A program made the translations under genes and the position numbers. A stretch of 20,744 nucleotides of DNA from Humisphaera sp. Lineage in GTDB: Bacteria; Planctomycetota; Phycisphaerae; Tepidisphaerales; Tepidisphaeraceae. This document shows positions 1 to 7,079 of this stretch, in pieces. The notes under the pieces were generated by a model. The model had not been told where the DNA came from. It ran no database searches and was given only the letters and a program-made list of their open reading frames with translations. Position 1 is the stretch's first letter. Each line of letters starts with the position of its first letter. Location of the stretch: NCBI GenBank assembly GCA_025351525.1, contig JANXVV010000358.1, positions 1-20,744 on the forward strand. Direction: 5' to 3'.

Positions 1-67
1 GCCGGGGGAAACTTTCCGTAAACCGAAGACGTTTTTACGGGGGAGGTTTCCCCCGGCGTGCCGGGGG
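1..67. repeat. Three-armed GC-rich palindrome at the left edge
   Basis: An 8-base arm GCCGGGGG occurs at 1-8 and 60-67, and its reverse complement lies at 50-57. The arm at 1-12 continues as an imperfect inverted repeat with 46-57, and a TTTAC/GTAAA pair lies inside it. The arms at 50-57 and 60-67 are separated by only two bases. It lies just upstream of the chromate transporter. It may be the terminator of a gene outside the window or a dispersed palindrome; no T-tract follows it on the + strand. Confidence 0.5.
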
Positions 68-99
68 CTATGTAGGGCGGGGGGAGTTTTTTTCCTTCA

Positions 100-1329
100 A
101 TGTATTCCATGAGTCGTTTGGGTGAAGTAGCGAGGTTGTTCACGAAGCTCGGGTTCACCGCGTTCGGGGGGCCGGCGGCGCACTTGGCACTGATGGAAGA
201 GGAGACCGTCCACCGACGCGGGTGGTTGGATCGTCAACACTTCCTCGACATGGTCGCGGCGATCAATTTCATCCCCGGACCCAGTTCCACCCAACTCGCG
301 ATTCATCTCGGATATCTGCGGGCGGGGTTTCCGGGGTTGGTGGTGGCGGGCGTTTGTTTCATCGTGCCGGCGATGCTGATTATTTTCCCGTTGGCGTGGT
401 TGTACGTGACGTTCGGGCGCACGCCGCATGTTCGAGAGGCACTCGTCGGGATCAATGCGTGCGTCGTGGCGATCGTCGCGGCGGCGCTGTGGCGATTTAT
501 CAAGACCGGTGTGAAGGATCGCTTCTCGGCCGGCATCGCGGTGCTGGCGACGGGCGTATTGTGCCTTGCCGACCCGAAGCTGGCGGCTTGGTTGCATTCC
601 CACCATCAGCCGCTCGCATCTTTCGCAGAACTGTTGGGACGCGGAAAAACAGATTTGGTCATTCTCGCACTGGCCGCAATGGCCGGCGCGATGTGGTACG
701 GCAAGCCAAAAGTTTCTCCCTCACTTCCCATGCTATTGCCTTTGGCTTCCCTGGGTGCCACCCACGCCGATCCTCAATTCCTGCAAATGTCGCTTCTGTT
801 TCTAAAAGTGGGCGCGACGATTTTCGGCAGCGGTTATGTGCTGGTCAGTTATCTGCAATCGGGGATCGTGGATCAACACGGTTGGATGACGCAGCAGCAG
901 TTGCTCGATGCCATCGCGGTGGGCCAGGTCACTCCGGGACCGCTGCTGACCACCGCGACCTTCATCGGATATTTTCTCGGCCATGTGCGGTTCGGCGGGG
1001 GCATTAGCGGTGGCCTGGCCGGTGGAATGTTGGCGACCGTCGCGATCTTTCTGCCGTCGTTTTTACTCATCGCCTTTCTCGGTCCCTTGCTACCGAAGAT
1101 TCGCAACAACCCCATCGCCCGCGGCGCGCTCAACGGCATGAATGCCGCAGTGGTGGCACTCATCCTCGTCACCACCTTCCGTCTGGCCGGCGCGGCCCTG
1201 ACGGATATCGCAAGCCTCCTCATCGCGGTTGGATCATTGCTGGCCCTGTTGATTTGGAACGTCAACGCCACTTGGTTGATCCTGATCTCCGGCTTGTTCG
1301 GAGTGATGCGGATGAGATGGCACACGTGA
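100..1329 (+). CDS. chrA: Chromate transporter, ChrA (CHR superfamily), two-domain form
   Basis: This is an inner-membrane protein of the CHR family; known members expel chromate and give chromate resistance. The 409 residues match the usual two-domain (long-chain) length near 400. The first CHR half starts with the family motif GFTAFGGPAAH at about residues 18-28. The second half has the matching segment GATIFGSGYVLVSYLQ at about 238-253, followed by VGQVTPGPLLTTATFIGY. Both halves are rich in hydrophobic membrane segments. The start at 100 has a purine-rich GGGGGAG about 13 bases upstream; the in-frame ATG at 109 (MSRLGEVARLF) is an equally likely start and fits typical family N-termini. 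It stands alone, so chromate may not be its only natural substrate. No sensor gene is adjacent. Confidence 0.93.
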   Translation: MYSMSRLGEVARLFTKLGFTAFGGPAAHLALMEEETVHRRGWLDRQHFLDMVAAINFIPGPSSTQLAIHLGYLRAGFPGLVVAGVCFIVPAMLIIFPLAWLYVTFGRTPHVREALVGINACVVAIVAAALWRFIKTGVKDRFSAGIAVLATGVLCLADPKLAAWLHSHHQPLASFAELLGRGKTDLVILALAAMAGAMWYGKPKVSPSLPMLLPLASLGATHADPQFLQMSLLFLKVGATIFGSGYVLVSYLQSGIVDQHGWMTQQQLLDAIAVGQVTPGPLLTTATFIGYFLGHVRFGGGISGGLAGGMLATVAIFLPSFLLIAFLGPLLPKIRNNPIARGALNGMNAAVVALILVTTFRLAGAALTDIASLLIAVGSLLALLIWNVNATWLILISGLFGVMRMRWHT

Positions 1330-1396
1330 TCGATGATGAACCCGCTCCGCCTTGCCGAACAACGCGACCGGATTCCGTAAAGGGTGCTTTGAACAG

Positions 1397-1437
1397 GGTG
1401 GCATCGGCGTCCCACCCATTCATTTCTTCGGACAAAA
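1397..1437 (+). repeat. Degenerate single-arm copy of the GGTGGCATGGGCGTC palindrome family
   Basis: The stretch beginning GGTGGCATCGGCGTC and ending CATTTCTTCGGACAAAA closely matches the left arm and loop of the full palindrome at 14399-14465, with several substitutions. Only one arm is present here. It lies between the convergent chromate transporter and the PEP-CTERM gene. The function is unknown; the similarity was seen by eye. Confidence 0.6.
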
Positions 1438-1448
1438 CGAGTGCCATC

Positions 1449-1475
1449 AAAAAAACCCCGGCCTGGGCCGGGGTT
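1449..1475 (-). terminator. Rho-independent terminator of the PEP-CTERM gene
   Basis: A perfect 10-base inverted repeat (1454-1463 with 1466-1475, core CCCCGGCC/GGCCGGGG) is followed on the minus strand by a run of seven T (1449-1455, partly overlapping the stem base). It lies about 43 bases past the stop codon of the minus-strand gene ending at 1518. On the + strand no T-tract follows, so it probably does not serve the chromate transporter. Confidence 0.85.
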
Positions 1476-1517
1476 CGCGATCGCGCATTAAAACTTCATC
1501 GGATCGAATTCAAAATC

Positions 1518-2252
1518 TCAGGCAAGCTCTTTGCGGCTGCTGCGGACTTTGTGAGCCGTGCCGAGCGCTCCAAGCAGGACCATGCCGGCCCACACACCCG
1601 AGGGGAGCGGGGTGGAGGCACCGGTGTCACCGGAGATGACCTCGCCGTCAAATTTCGGCGCGGGGGCCGGGAAAACGTGCGGTATCACAATCTGCGGCGT
1701 CACGATCTGCGGCGTGATGATGCCGGTGGAATGATTGCTGAAATGGCTGGCATGACCTCCGGCGATGATGGCATGTCCACCCATCATTCCGTGCGCGCCA
1801 CCGTAGAACGCTCCACCGCCACCGCTGGAACTGATCAGCGAAGTCGTGTCGGTGGTGATGCCATCGGTCACTTCCGCTTCGGCGAGTTCGGCGACGGCGT
1901 CGCTGAAACCGACCTCTTCACCGAGCAGCGTGGCGACCAGCGAATCGATATCACTGCCGATCGCGGCTACCCCATCAAGGTTGCCCATCGGTGGGCCGAT
2001 CAACGCGGCGATCATTTCCTCGGCGGCTTCGGATTCCTGAAGCGACGCCCATTGGCCATCCGATTCAATTGCCTGGATCGCGTTGACCTGGTTGAATCGG
2101 CATCCCAATAACGTGGAGTCAAGACCGGTGATGGCCGGGCATTCGACCGTCGAACCGGGCATCGGCAACATCGGCATGGCGGACGCGGGGTGGGTGGCCG
2201 TGGCGATCGCCAGGCCCATCGCGAACACACTGAACTTTGACGCCAATTTCAT
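1518..2252 (-). CDS. Secreted protein with PEP-CTERM-like sorting tail, function unknown
   Basis: The product has 244 residues. An N-terminal signal peptide (MKLASKFSVFAMGLAIATATHPASA, cut near residue 25) is followed by an acidic Ala/Glu-rich region (about 40-135), then a Gly/His-rich stretch (GGGGAFYGGAHGMMGGHA, about 144-161) and short ITPQIV repeats. The last 32 residues form a tripartite tail: PLPSGVWAG, a short hydrophobic helix, and a basic end (HKVRSSRK). That is the architecture of PEP-CTERM-type signals, which an exosortase cuts at the membrane, though the motif is PLPSG rather than the classic VPEP. The GGAAAG stretch upstream is a fair ribosome site. The gene is monocistronic with its own terminator. 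The Gly/His region could bind metal; that is speculation. Confidence 0.8.
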   Translation of the reverse strand: MKLASKFSVFAMGLAIATATHPASAMPMLPMPGSTVECPAITGLDSTLLGCRFNQVNAIQAIESDGQWASLQESEAAEEMIAALIGPPMGNLDGVAAIGSDIDSLVATLLGEEVGFSDAVAELAEAEVTDGITTDTTSLISSSGGGGAFYGGAHGMMGGHAIIAGGHASHFSNHSTGIITPQIVTPQIVIPHVFPAPAPKFDGEVISGDTGASTPLPSGVWAGMVLLGALGTAHKVRSSRKELA

Positions 2253-2343
2253 AGCTCTGCTTTCCTTTCAATACGCCTCCCGCCCACAGGGCGAGAGATC
2301 ACTTGCCGAACAACAAACGTTGCGTCGTTCAGCTTTTTTGAAT

Positions 2344-2367
2344 CAGCCCCGGCTTCGGCCAGGGCTG
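2344..2367. other. Strong stem-loop upstream of the PEP-CTERM gene
   Basis: Ten-base arms (2344-2353 and 2358-2367, one G-T pair on the minus strand) enclose a TTCG loop as read on the + strand. The T-run at 2334-2339 lies on the 5' side of the + strand and reads as A on the minus strand, so it is not a standard terminator in either direction. The rest of the gap 2253-2615 holds only a small CGCCC/GGGCG hairpin at 2281-2293, close to the start of the PEP-CTERM gene; I see no other feature there. Confidence 0.45.
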
Positions 2368-2615
2368 TAAATGTCGTGGCACGTTTCGATGCCGACCTGA
2401 TCGACTATGCGATTCATTTCAAGTCCCGGCCAACGAAATTTGACCGCTGGAGGCTCGTATCCGCCATAAAATTCGATTCGCAAAGCAACACAGATGGAAT
2501 AAGCCGCACAGGTGTTGTCACTTCGCGCGCGGATTCCCCCCGGTCGATTCAAGGAAGATCGACTTCAGCCTGCGTGGAGGATGTCATTGACGCGCGATTG
2601 CGATACGATCAGGAC

Positions 2616-2960
2616 GTGATTCTGTGTCCAACATGCTCCGCCGCTTTACCCGTGGGGAAAGCGAAATACTGCCCGAGGTGCGGCACCGCCTTGCCGGGGG
2701 CGGTTGTTTCCTCGACTCCCGAGACCGCGATTCCGGGCAGAACCTATGCAAAGACGCCGGTAACGTTACCGCCGCACAAAAGACCGATCCGGATCGAGCA
2801 GCGCGGCAGTCTACTCAATCCATTTTTTCTCGGCAGCGCCACGATCGTCCTCGCCGGCGCGCTGTTGGCCGGTGAGGGTCAACTGCGATTCGGCACGATT
2901 CTTTTGGCTGTCGGTTTACCCAGTCTACTCATCTTTACCATTCGGAGCCTAGTCCGGTAA
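2616..2960 (+). CDS. Small zinc-ribbon membrane protein, function unknown
   Basis: I choose the GTG start at 2616, giving 114 residues that begin directly with a zinc ribbon: CPTC at residues 4-7 and CPRC at 19-22, four cysteines in the CxxC-x11-CxxC pattern. A Pro-rich linker follows (about 28-60), then two hydrophobic segments (about 66-84 and 91-110) that should span the membrane. The frame stays open upstream to 2376, but that extension has no recognisable domain and looks like non-coding sequence. Zinc-ribbon plus membrane-helix proteins of this sort are common and mostly uncharacterised; the ribbon would be cytoplasmic. The upstream AGGA is very close to the start codon, so the exact start is uncertain. 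Confidence 0.7.
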   Translation: MILCPTCSAALPVGKAKYCPRCGTALPGAVVSSTPETAIPGRTYAKTPVTLPPHKRPIRIEQRGSLLNPFFLGSATIVLAGALLAGEGQLRFGTILLAVGLPSLLIFTIRSLVR

Positions 2961-3134
2961 CTTTTCGCGACAGGGTGAGGTGTGCATGATGATCTCAAAA
3001 CTATTTAGCCGGACTCGCTTGCGAGCCGCGTCCGACAGGTTATCGCGATAAATGACTGTGCAGGAAGTAGCGGCATGACCTTGGCGGAGGTAAGGGGTGA
3101 ATCGTCGCCGGTGATGAGAGAAATCAAATACGGG

Positions 3135-3358
3135 CGCAAAGACGCGAAGACTGCAAAGTCAGCGTAAAAGCATGTTTAGGAGCACGGCTGGGCTTGCCGT
3201 AGCATGGGCTACCAGCCCATGATTCTCTTTTTTTAATACAAAAACATGGACTGGTAGCCCATGCTACGACAGCCTCCGCTGTGTTTTTAAACATGCTCTA
3301 AAGAAGAATTGATAATAGAATTCTTTGCGTCTTTCTTTGCGCTCCTTGCGTCTTTGCG
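3135..3358. repeat. Outer inverted repeat enclosing a second palindrome
   Basis: CGCAAAGACGCGAAG at 3135-3149 is inverted at 3345-3358 (CTTGCGTCTTTGCG, one base shorter), and related TTTGCGTCTTT units fill 3321-3361. These arms flank the palindromic element at 3167-3299, so one repeat family is nested inside another. The whole gap 2961-3480 appears to contain only repeats and no gene. Confidence 0.7.
3167..3299. repeat. 133-bp palindromic element, copy 1 (MITE-like)
   Basis: The ends form 12-base terminal inverted repeats: AAAGCATGTTTA on the left and TAAACATGCTCT on the right, one mismatch. Inside each half is a smaller palindrome with GCATGGGCTACCAGCCCATG (3202-3221) and its partner at 3245-3266. 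The two halves are joined by a T-rich loop. A second copy with the same ends and order lies at 16856-16989. No coding capacity is present, so any movement would need a transposase in trans. Confidence 0.8.
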
Positions 3359-3480
3359 GCGACGCATTTGAAATAGCGCGATCCCGAACTGCTGAACCTG
3401 AAAGTCGTACCGCTTCTCAGCCGAATTTGTTATAGACTTATTGCGGGACTCGGGAATCTCGGTCGACTTTAGAGTTTGCT

Positions 3481-4500
3481 ATGCGCGTGTTGATCGCCGG
3501 AATCATGGGCTTGTGCATGGTGACCCTTACCTGGGCCCAGCCCCCTGCCGTTGCTCCGCCCGCGTCCAATCCGCCGGTGAGTCGCTTGGATCCCACCGCC
3601 GATCCCCCGCAGACCGAGGCCATGCCCATCGATCGGGAGTACGATCGCTTCCAGGATAAAACGACGATCAAGGTGGAAGGCATTCGTCCCGGCGTGACCC
3701 GCGGGGAAAGCCGTATTTTCATCAACGCCACCTCCTCATTCGACGGCGTGGAAGTCACCGTCAAACCCGACAAAGTCGCGATCAATCTGTTGGCGGTCTC
3801 CGAGGATTATCAATATGTAGATTTCCGGGATGGGCTGGAGTTCATACTGCTGATCGACAACAAGCGCGTGCGCGTGCCGGCGAAGTTTTTGAAAGCGGGG
3901 ATGACCAAGGATCACAATCCCAAGTCGCTGGAATCATTCGTCGCCATTGTCGATGCGGGAGTGTTGGTGAGCATGGCGACGGCGGAATTGGTGGAAGCGC
4001 AGCTCGGGGCGACGGAATTCAAGCTGGGCGTGATGGAGCAGTTATCGCTGCGAAAATTCGCCGAGACGGTGCATCTGGTGGCCCCGCTTCCGACGGCCGC
4101 CGCCGCGTTGGATCATGCGCTGGCCGCCGGCCCGATGCGGGCCGATGCCGTGGCAATTCATCTGGCGCAGGCCAAAGTGGATGAAGCCCAGGAGAAGGTC
4201 GATCGGTTGACGAGTGCGTGCCTGGAGCGGTTGGATCAGTCGCCGCCATACACTGCCGCCGTGAAGATAACGCAGGAACTCGAAGAGAAAAAGGACAAGA
4301 CTCCGGCCGGCGCGCAGCGTGGGCAGATCAGCCAACAGTGGTTGGAGGCAAAGGCTAAAGTCAGCTTGATCAAGTCGTCGACGCTGCTGGAAGACGAGGC
4401 GCTTTCCGATGCCCGCCGGTTGTTGGCGGATGGGCAGACGTCATTGCGAAACTTGCAGCGGGCGGTGAATCGGGCGAACGGCCCGCCGGCAACACGTTGA
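3481..4500 (+). CDS. Secreted coiled-coil protein, function unknown
   Basis: The product has 339 residues and I do not recognise a family. A signal peptide (MRVLIAGIMGLCMVTLTWAQ, cut near residue 20) leads into a Pro-rich linker to about residue 50. A compact domain at about 60-145 looks beta-rich (TIKVEGIRPGVTRGESRIFI and following strands ending in VRVPAKFLKAG). The rest, from about 155, is mostly helical, with heptad-like stretches such as AKVDEAQEKVDRLTSACLERL near 230-250 and another near 280-330. It would sit in the periplasm or at the cell surface. The start has no strong ribosome site. It converges on the oxidase gene with a 66-base gap in which I see no clear terminator. Confidence 0.72.
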   Translation: MRVLIAGIMGLCMVTLTWAQPPAVAPPASNPPVSRLDPTADPPQTEAMPIDREYDRFQDKTTIKVEGIRPGVTRGESRIFINATSSFDGVEVTVKPDKVAINLLAVSEDYQYVDFRDGLEFILLIDNKRVRVPAKFLKAGMTKDHNPKSLESFVAIVDAGVLVSMATAELVEAQLGATEFKLGVMEQLSLRKFAETVHLVAPLPTAAAALDHALAAGPMRADAVAIHLAQAKVDEAQEKVDRLTSACLERLDQSPPYTAAVKITQELEEKKDKTPAGAQRGQISQQWLEAKAKVSLIKSSTLLEDEALSDARRLLADGQTSLRNLQRAVNRANGPPATR

Positions 4501-4566
4501 GTTGGATGAGCGGTAATTCCGAAGGCGATTTCTTCTGCGTCAACGAGCAAACTTTCGCGCGAACTT

Positions 4567-7008
4567 CTAAATGAGGTGAACCCACACCGCCACGGAGGGA
4601 ACGCCTGTGTTGGAAATCAAAAACAACATATACCAGCCCGTCGGCGCGAGATTGGGATTGTTTGTCACACTCACTTGGACGACGCCTCCGGCCTGTATCA
4701 CAATTCCCAACGCCACCAATCGCTGGTTCGTATCATAGGAATGCGTCGTGACGCAGTTCCGAATCAGACACGCCCCGCGCAAGTTTCCGGCATCGGGCGT
4801 CTTAATCGAGACAGTGCTGCCATACTTCCACTCCACGGGTGCCCCCGTGATCGAAGGCCGCGCGCCCTTGAACAGATACGGCGGGCTGAAAATCTCGATA
4901 TGCATTTCCTCTTTGGGATCCTTGCCCCACTGGACGTGCGTTCCCCCGTCGGGGTTGCCGCCCGCGGTGACGACGCGCCCATCCGGCAGAAGCAGCGCCG
5001 TGGAGTGATACAGTCGCGGAATGGTGCATGGCGCAGTCAAAGTCCACGTATCTTTTGCCGGGTCGTAGATTTCCGACTGAAGTCGTGCCAGTCGACCCGT
5101 CTCCTGCTGCAACGAGCCGCCGGTCACAAAAACCGTCCCATCAGGCAACAGCACGGAATTGAGGTGCAGCCGCGGCAAACACAACGGCATCGCCGCCGCA
5201 AATTGCGGTCTGGCCGCCTTGAAATCGACCACGTCCACATTTTCGATCGCATCGGTCTTGTTCGGTTTTCCATCCGGTCCACCGCCGATCAGCATCACCC
5301 GCTGATCCTGCGCCGGCGGCAACAACACGCTCGCGGATTGACTGCGCATGTCGCGCGCAGAAAGCCCCGGCACGGCATGCGTGTGGACCGGGTTCACCGT
5401 CAGGTCGATCAGGCATGGATCCAGCAACACCGCATCATCCATGTGCCCGCCATCGAAAAACACACGGCCATCCTCCATCAGAAAAAGATGTGCGTACAAC
5501 GGCAACGTCTGAACACCCGGCTGGAAATGCTGCACCTGCCACCGGTTTGTCGCCGGAGAATAGGTCTCAAGCGTCTCGTTGTGCGGATTGTTGGCCGCCT
5601 CGGTCAGTCCCGTCGCCGCCAGAATGCGTCCATCCCCCAGTGCGATGAGTGACGGATACCATCGTCCATGGTGCATCGACGCCGCGAACGACCATTGCTC
5701 GGAATCCGGGTCGAATATCGTCGCATCGGCGCGCCCTTCAAAGGGGTTGTAATGCCCTGTTCCACCGGCGGACAAAAGCCTCCCATCCGCCAGCGAAGTG
5801 TCTCCGCCGCAAAAGAAATCAAACGGCCTTCCGTTGGCGGCCATGATCGTGGTTGGATGCGAAAAATTGTTCGGCGGCGCAGCGAGTGGATCCCACACCA
5901 CGCTCGTGAAGATCCCCTTGGCCATGTTGCCGAAGTTCGGGTCGGCAAAGCGAATCGCACTGCTTCCAGAACCGGCGAAGAACAACACCTTTCCGGTCCG
6001 CAGCAGCGCCGCATGAACGGCCAGCACGCCTGAATCAAACTTTAGCAACTCCCAATTCCCGTCGCGCGCGGGATTCGGGTCCATCGGCAACACGCGGTAA
6101 AACCCGGCATTCAGGCCCGGCGGATTATCGATCGTAAACACGACCATCCCGAGCTTGCCACCCATCCGCGTCATGGCAATTCCTCCACCCTGATTCTCCC
6201 ATGAAAACCAGTGTGGAACTCCCATCCATGCGCTCCAGCCCCCAGTCACGTCGCCGTTGACGTTCAGCCCGGAGCCGATCGCATAAAACGCCTGGTTTTG
6301 ATCGATCGCGTTGTCGATGTGAAAGAAGACGATGTCCTGCCGACCCGTATTCCGCAGGTCGGCCAACGCGATTCCCACGCCCTGGTTCTCGAACGAAAAC
6401 CAGTCGGGCACGTCGATCCAACGCGACCAACCGCCGGTAACGTTTCCGTTGCCATCGAGATTTCGGCCAACACGGTAGAGCCCCCGATTAATGCCGGCGG
6501 GGCTGTCGATCATCGCCACCAGCAGTTCCAGATTTCCGTCACCATCCACGTCCCCCAATGCGATCGAACCGTGTTGATTCTCGAATGAGAACCAGTCTGG
6601 AATTGCGATCCACGGTCCCCACCCGCCGTTCACCTTGCCGTTGATATCCAACTGTTTGCCCACCCGATAAAATCCGGCATTTTGGCCCGGTGGATTATCG
6701 ATCATGAACACGACGATGTCAGGCTTGCCGTCTTTGTCGACATCGGCCACGGCAACACCCGCCCCCTGGTTCTCGAACGAGAACCAGTCCGGCACTTCGA
6801 TCCACGGCGTGAACCCACCGGTCGGGTTGCCCGCTGCGTCCAGATCTCGCCCGATCCGAAACAGACCGCGATTCAGGCCCGGCGGGCTATCCACCATCAG
6901 CACCACTAGATCCTGCCGGCCCGTCCCCGTGAGGTCGGCAACCGAAACGCCACCCCCCTGATTTTCCACGGAAAACCAGTTGGGAATCTGTAAATAATCA
7001 ATCGGCAT
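4567..7008 (-). CDS. Copper-radical oxidase (galactose/glyoxal oxidase type) with five N-terminal propeller-like repeats
   Basis: The product has 813 residues. Residues 1-306 hold five repeats of exactly 64 residues, starting at Trp11, Trp75, Trp139, Trp203 and Trp267, each with WFSxENQG, a D-x-D-x-DG-like calcium or FG-GAP motif, and IDNPPGxNxGFYRVG. The rest is a kelch-type seven-bladed oxidase domain with the C-terminal DUF1929-like end (VPSVAVWVHL). The active site is complete: Cys400 (FFCGG) and Tyr451 (GRWYPS) for the thioether cofactor, Tyr667-His668 (PRLYHST) and His756 (VTTHSYD) for copper. Family members oxidise alcohols or aldehydes with O2 and release H2O2; the substrate cannot be read here. 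There is no signal peptide, unusual for the family. AGGTGG lies 7 bases before the start. It is 71 bases downstream of the peroxidase gene, probably co-transcribed. Confidence 0.9.
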   Translation of the reverse strand: MPIDYLQIPNWFSVENQGGGVSVADLTGTGRQDLVVLMVDSPPGLNRGLFRIGRDLDAAGNPTGGFTPWIEVPDWFSFENQGAGVAVADVDKDGKPDIVVFMIDNPPGQNAGFYRVGKQLDINGKVNGGWGPWIAIPDWFSFENQHGSIALGDVDGDGNLELLVAMIDSPAGINRGLYRVGRNLDGNGNVTGGWSRWIDVPDWFSFENQGVGIALADLRNTGRQDIVFFHIDNAIDQNQAFYAIGSGLNVNGDVTGGWSAWMGVPHWFSWENQGGGIAMTRMGGKLGMVVFTIDNPPGLNAGFYRVLPMDPNPARDGNWELLKFDSGVLAVHAALLRTGKVLFFAGSGSSAIRFADPNFGNMAKGIFTSVVWDPLAAPPNNFSHPTTIMAANGRPFDFFCGGDTSLADGRLLSAGGTGHYNPFEGRADATIFDPDSEQWSFAASMHHGRWYPSLIALGDGRILAATGLTEAANNPHNETLETYSPATNRWQVQHFQPGVQTLPLYAHLFLMEDGRVFFDGGHMDDAVLLDPCLIDLTVNPVHTHAVPGLSARDMRSQSASVLLPPAQDQRVMLIGGGPDGKPNKTDAIENVDVVDFKAARPQFAAAMPLCLPRLHLNSVLLPDGTVFVTGGSLQQETGRLARLQSEIYDPAKDTWTLTAPCTIPRLYHSTALLLPDGRVVTAGGNPDGGTHVQWGKDPKEEMHIEIFSPPYLFKGARPSITGAPVEWKYGSTVSIKTPDAGNLRGACLIRNCVTTHSYDTNQRLVALGIVIQAGGVVQVSVTNNPNLAPTGWYMLFLISNTGVPSVAVWVHLI

Positions 7009-7079
7009 AATATCACCACCTGCGAATGATCGCCCGCAGATTCAACCGGCATCGGCCCACACAAACGCGACGGCCGACG

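Noticed and set aside
1254..2111. A 285-residue open frame on the + strand
   Set aside because: It overlaps the end of the chromate transporter and runs antisense through the PEP-CTERM gene and its terminator.
2344..2367. Stem-loop as a terminator
   Set aside because: No T-tract follows it in either direction.
2376..2615. Upstream extension of the zinc-ribbon protein
   Set aside because: No domain, composition like non-coding DNA, and the GTG at 2616 opens directly on the zinc ribbon.
4576..5652. A 358-residue open frame on the + strand
   Set aside because: It is antisense to the oxidase gene, whose catalytic motifs are complete; its Arg/His-rich composition is typical of an antisense shadow.
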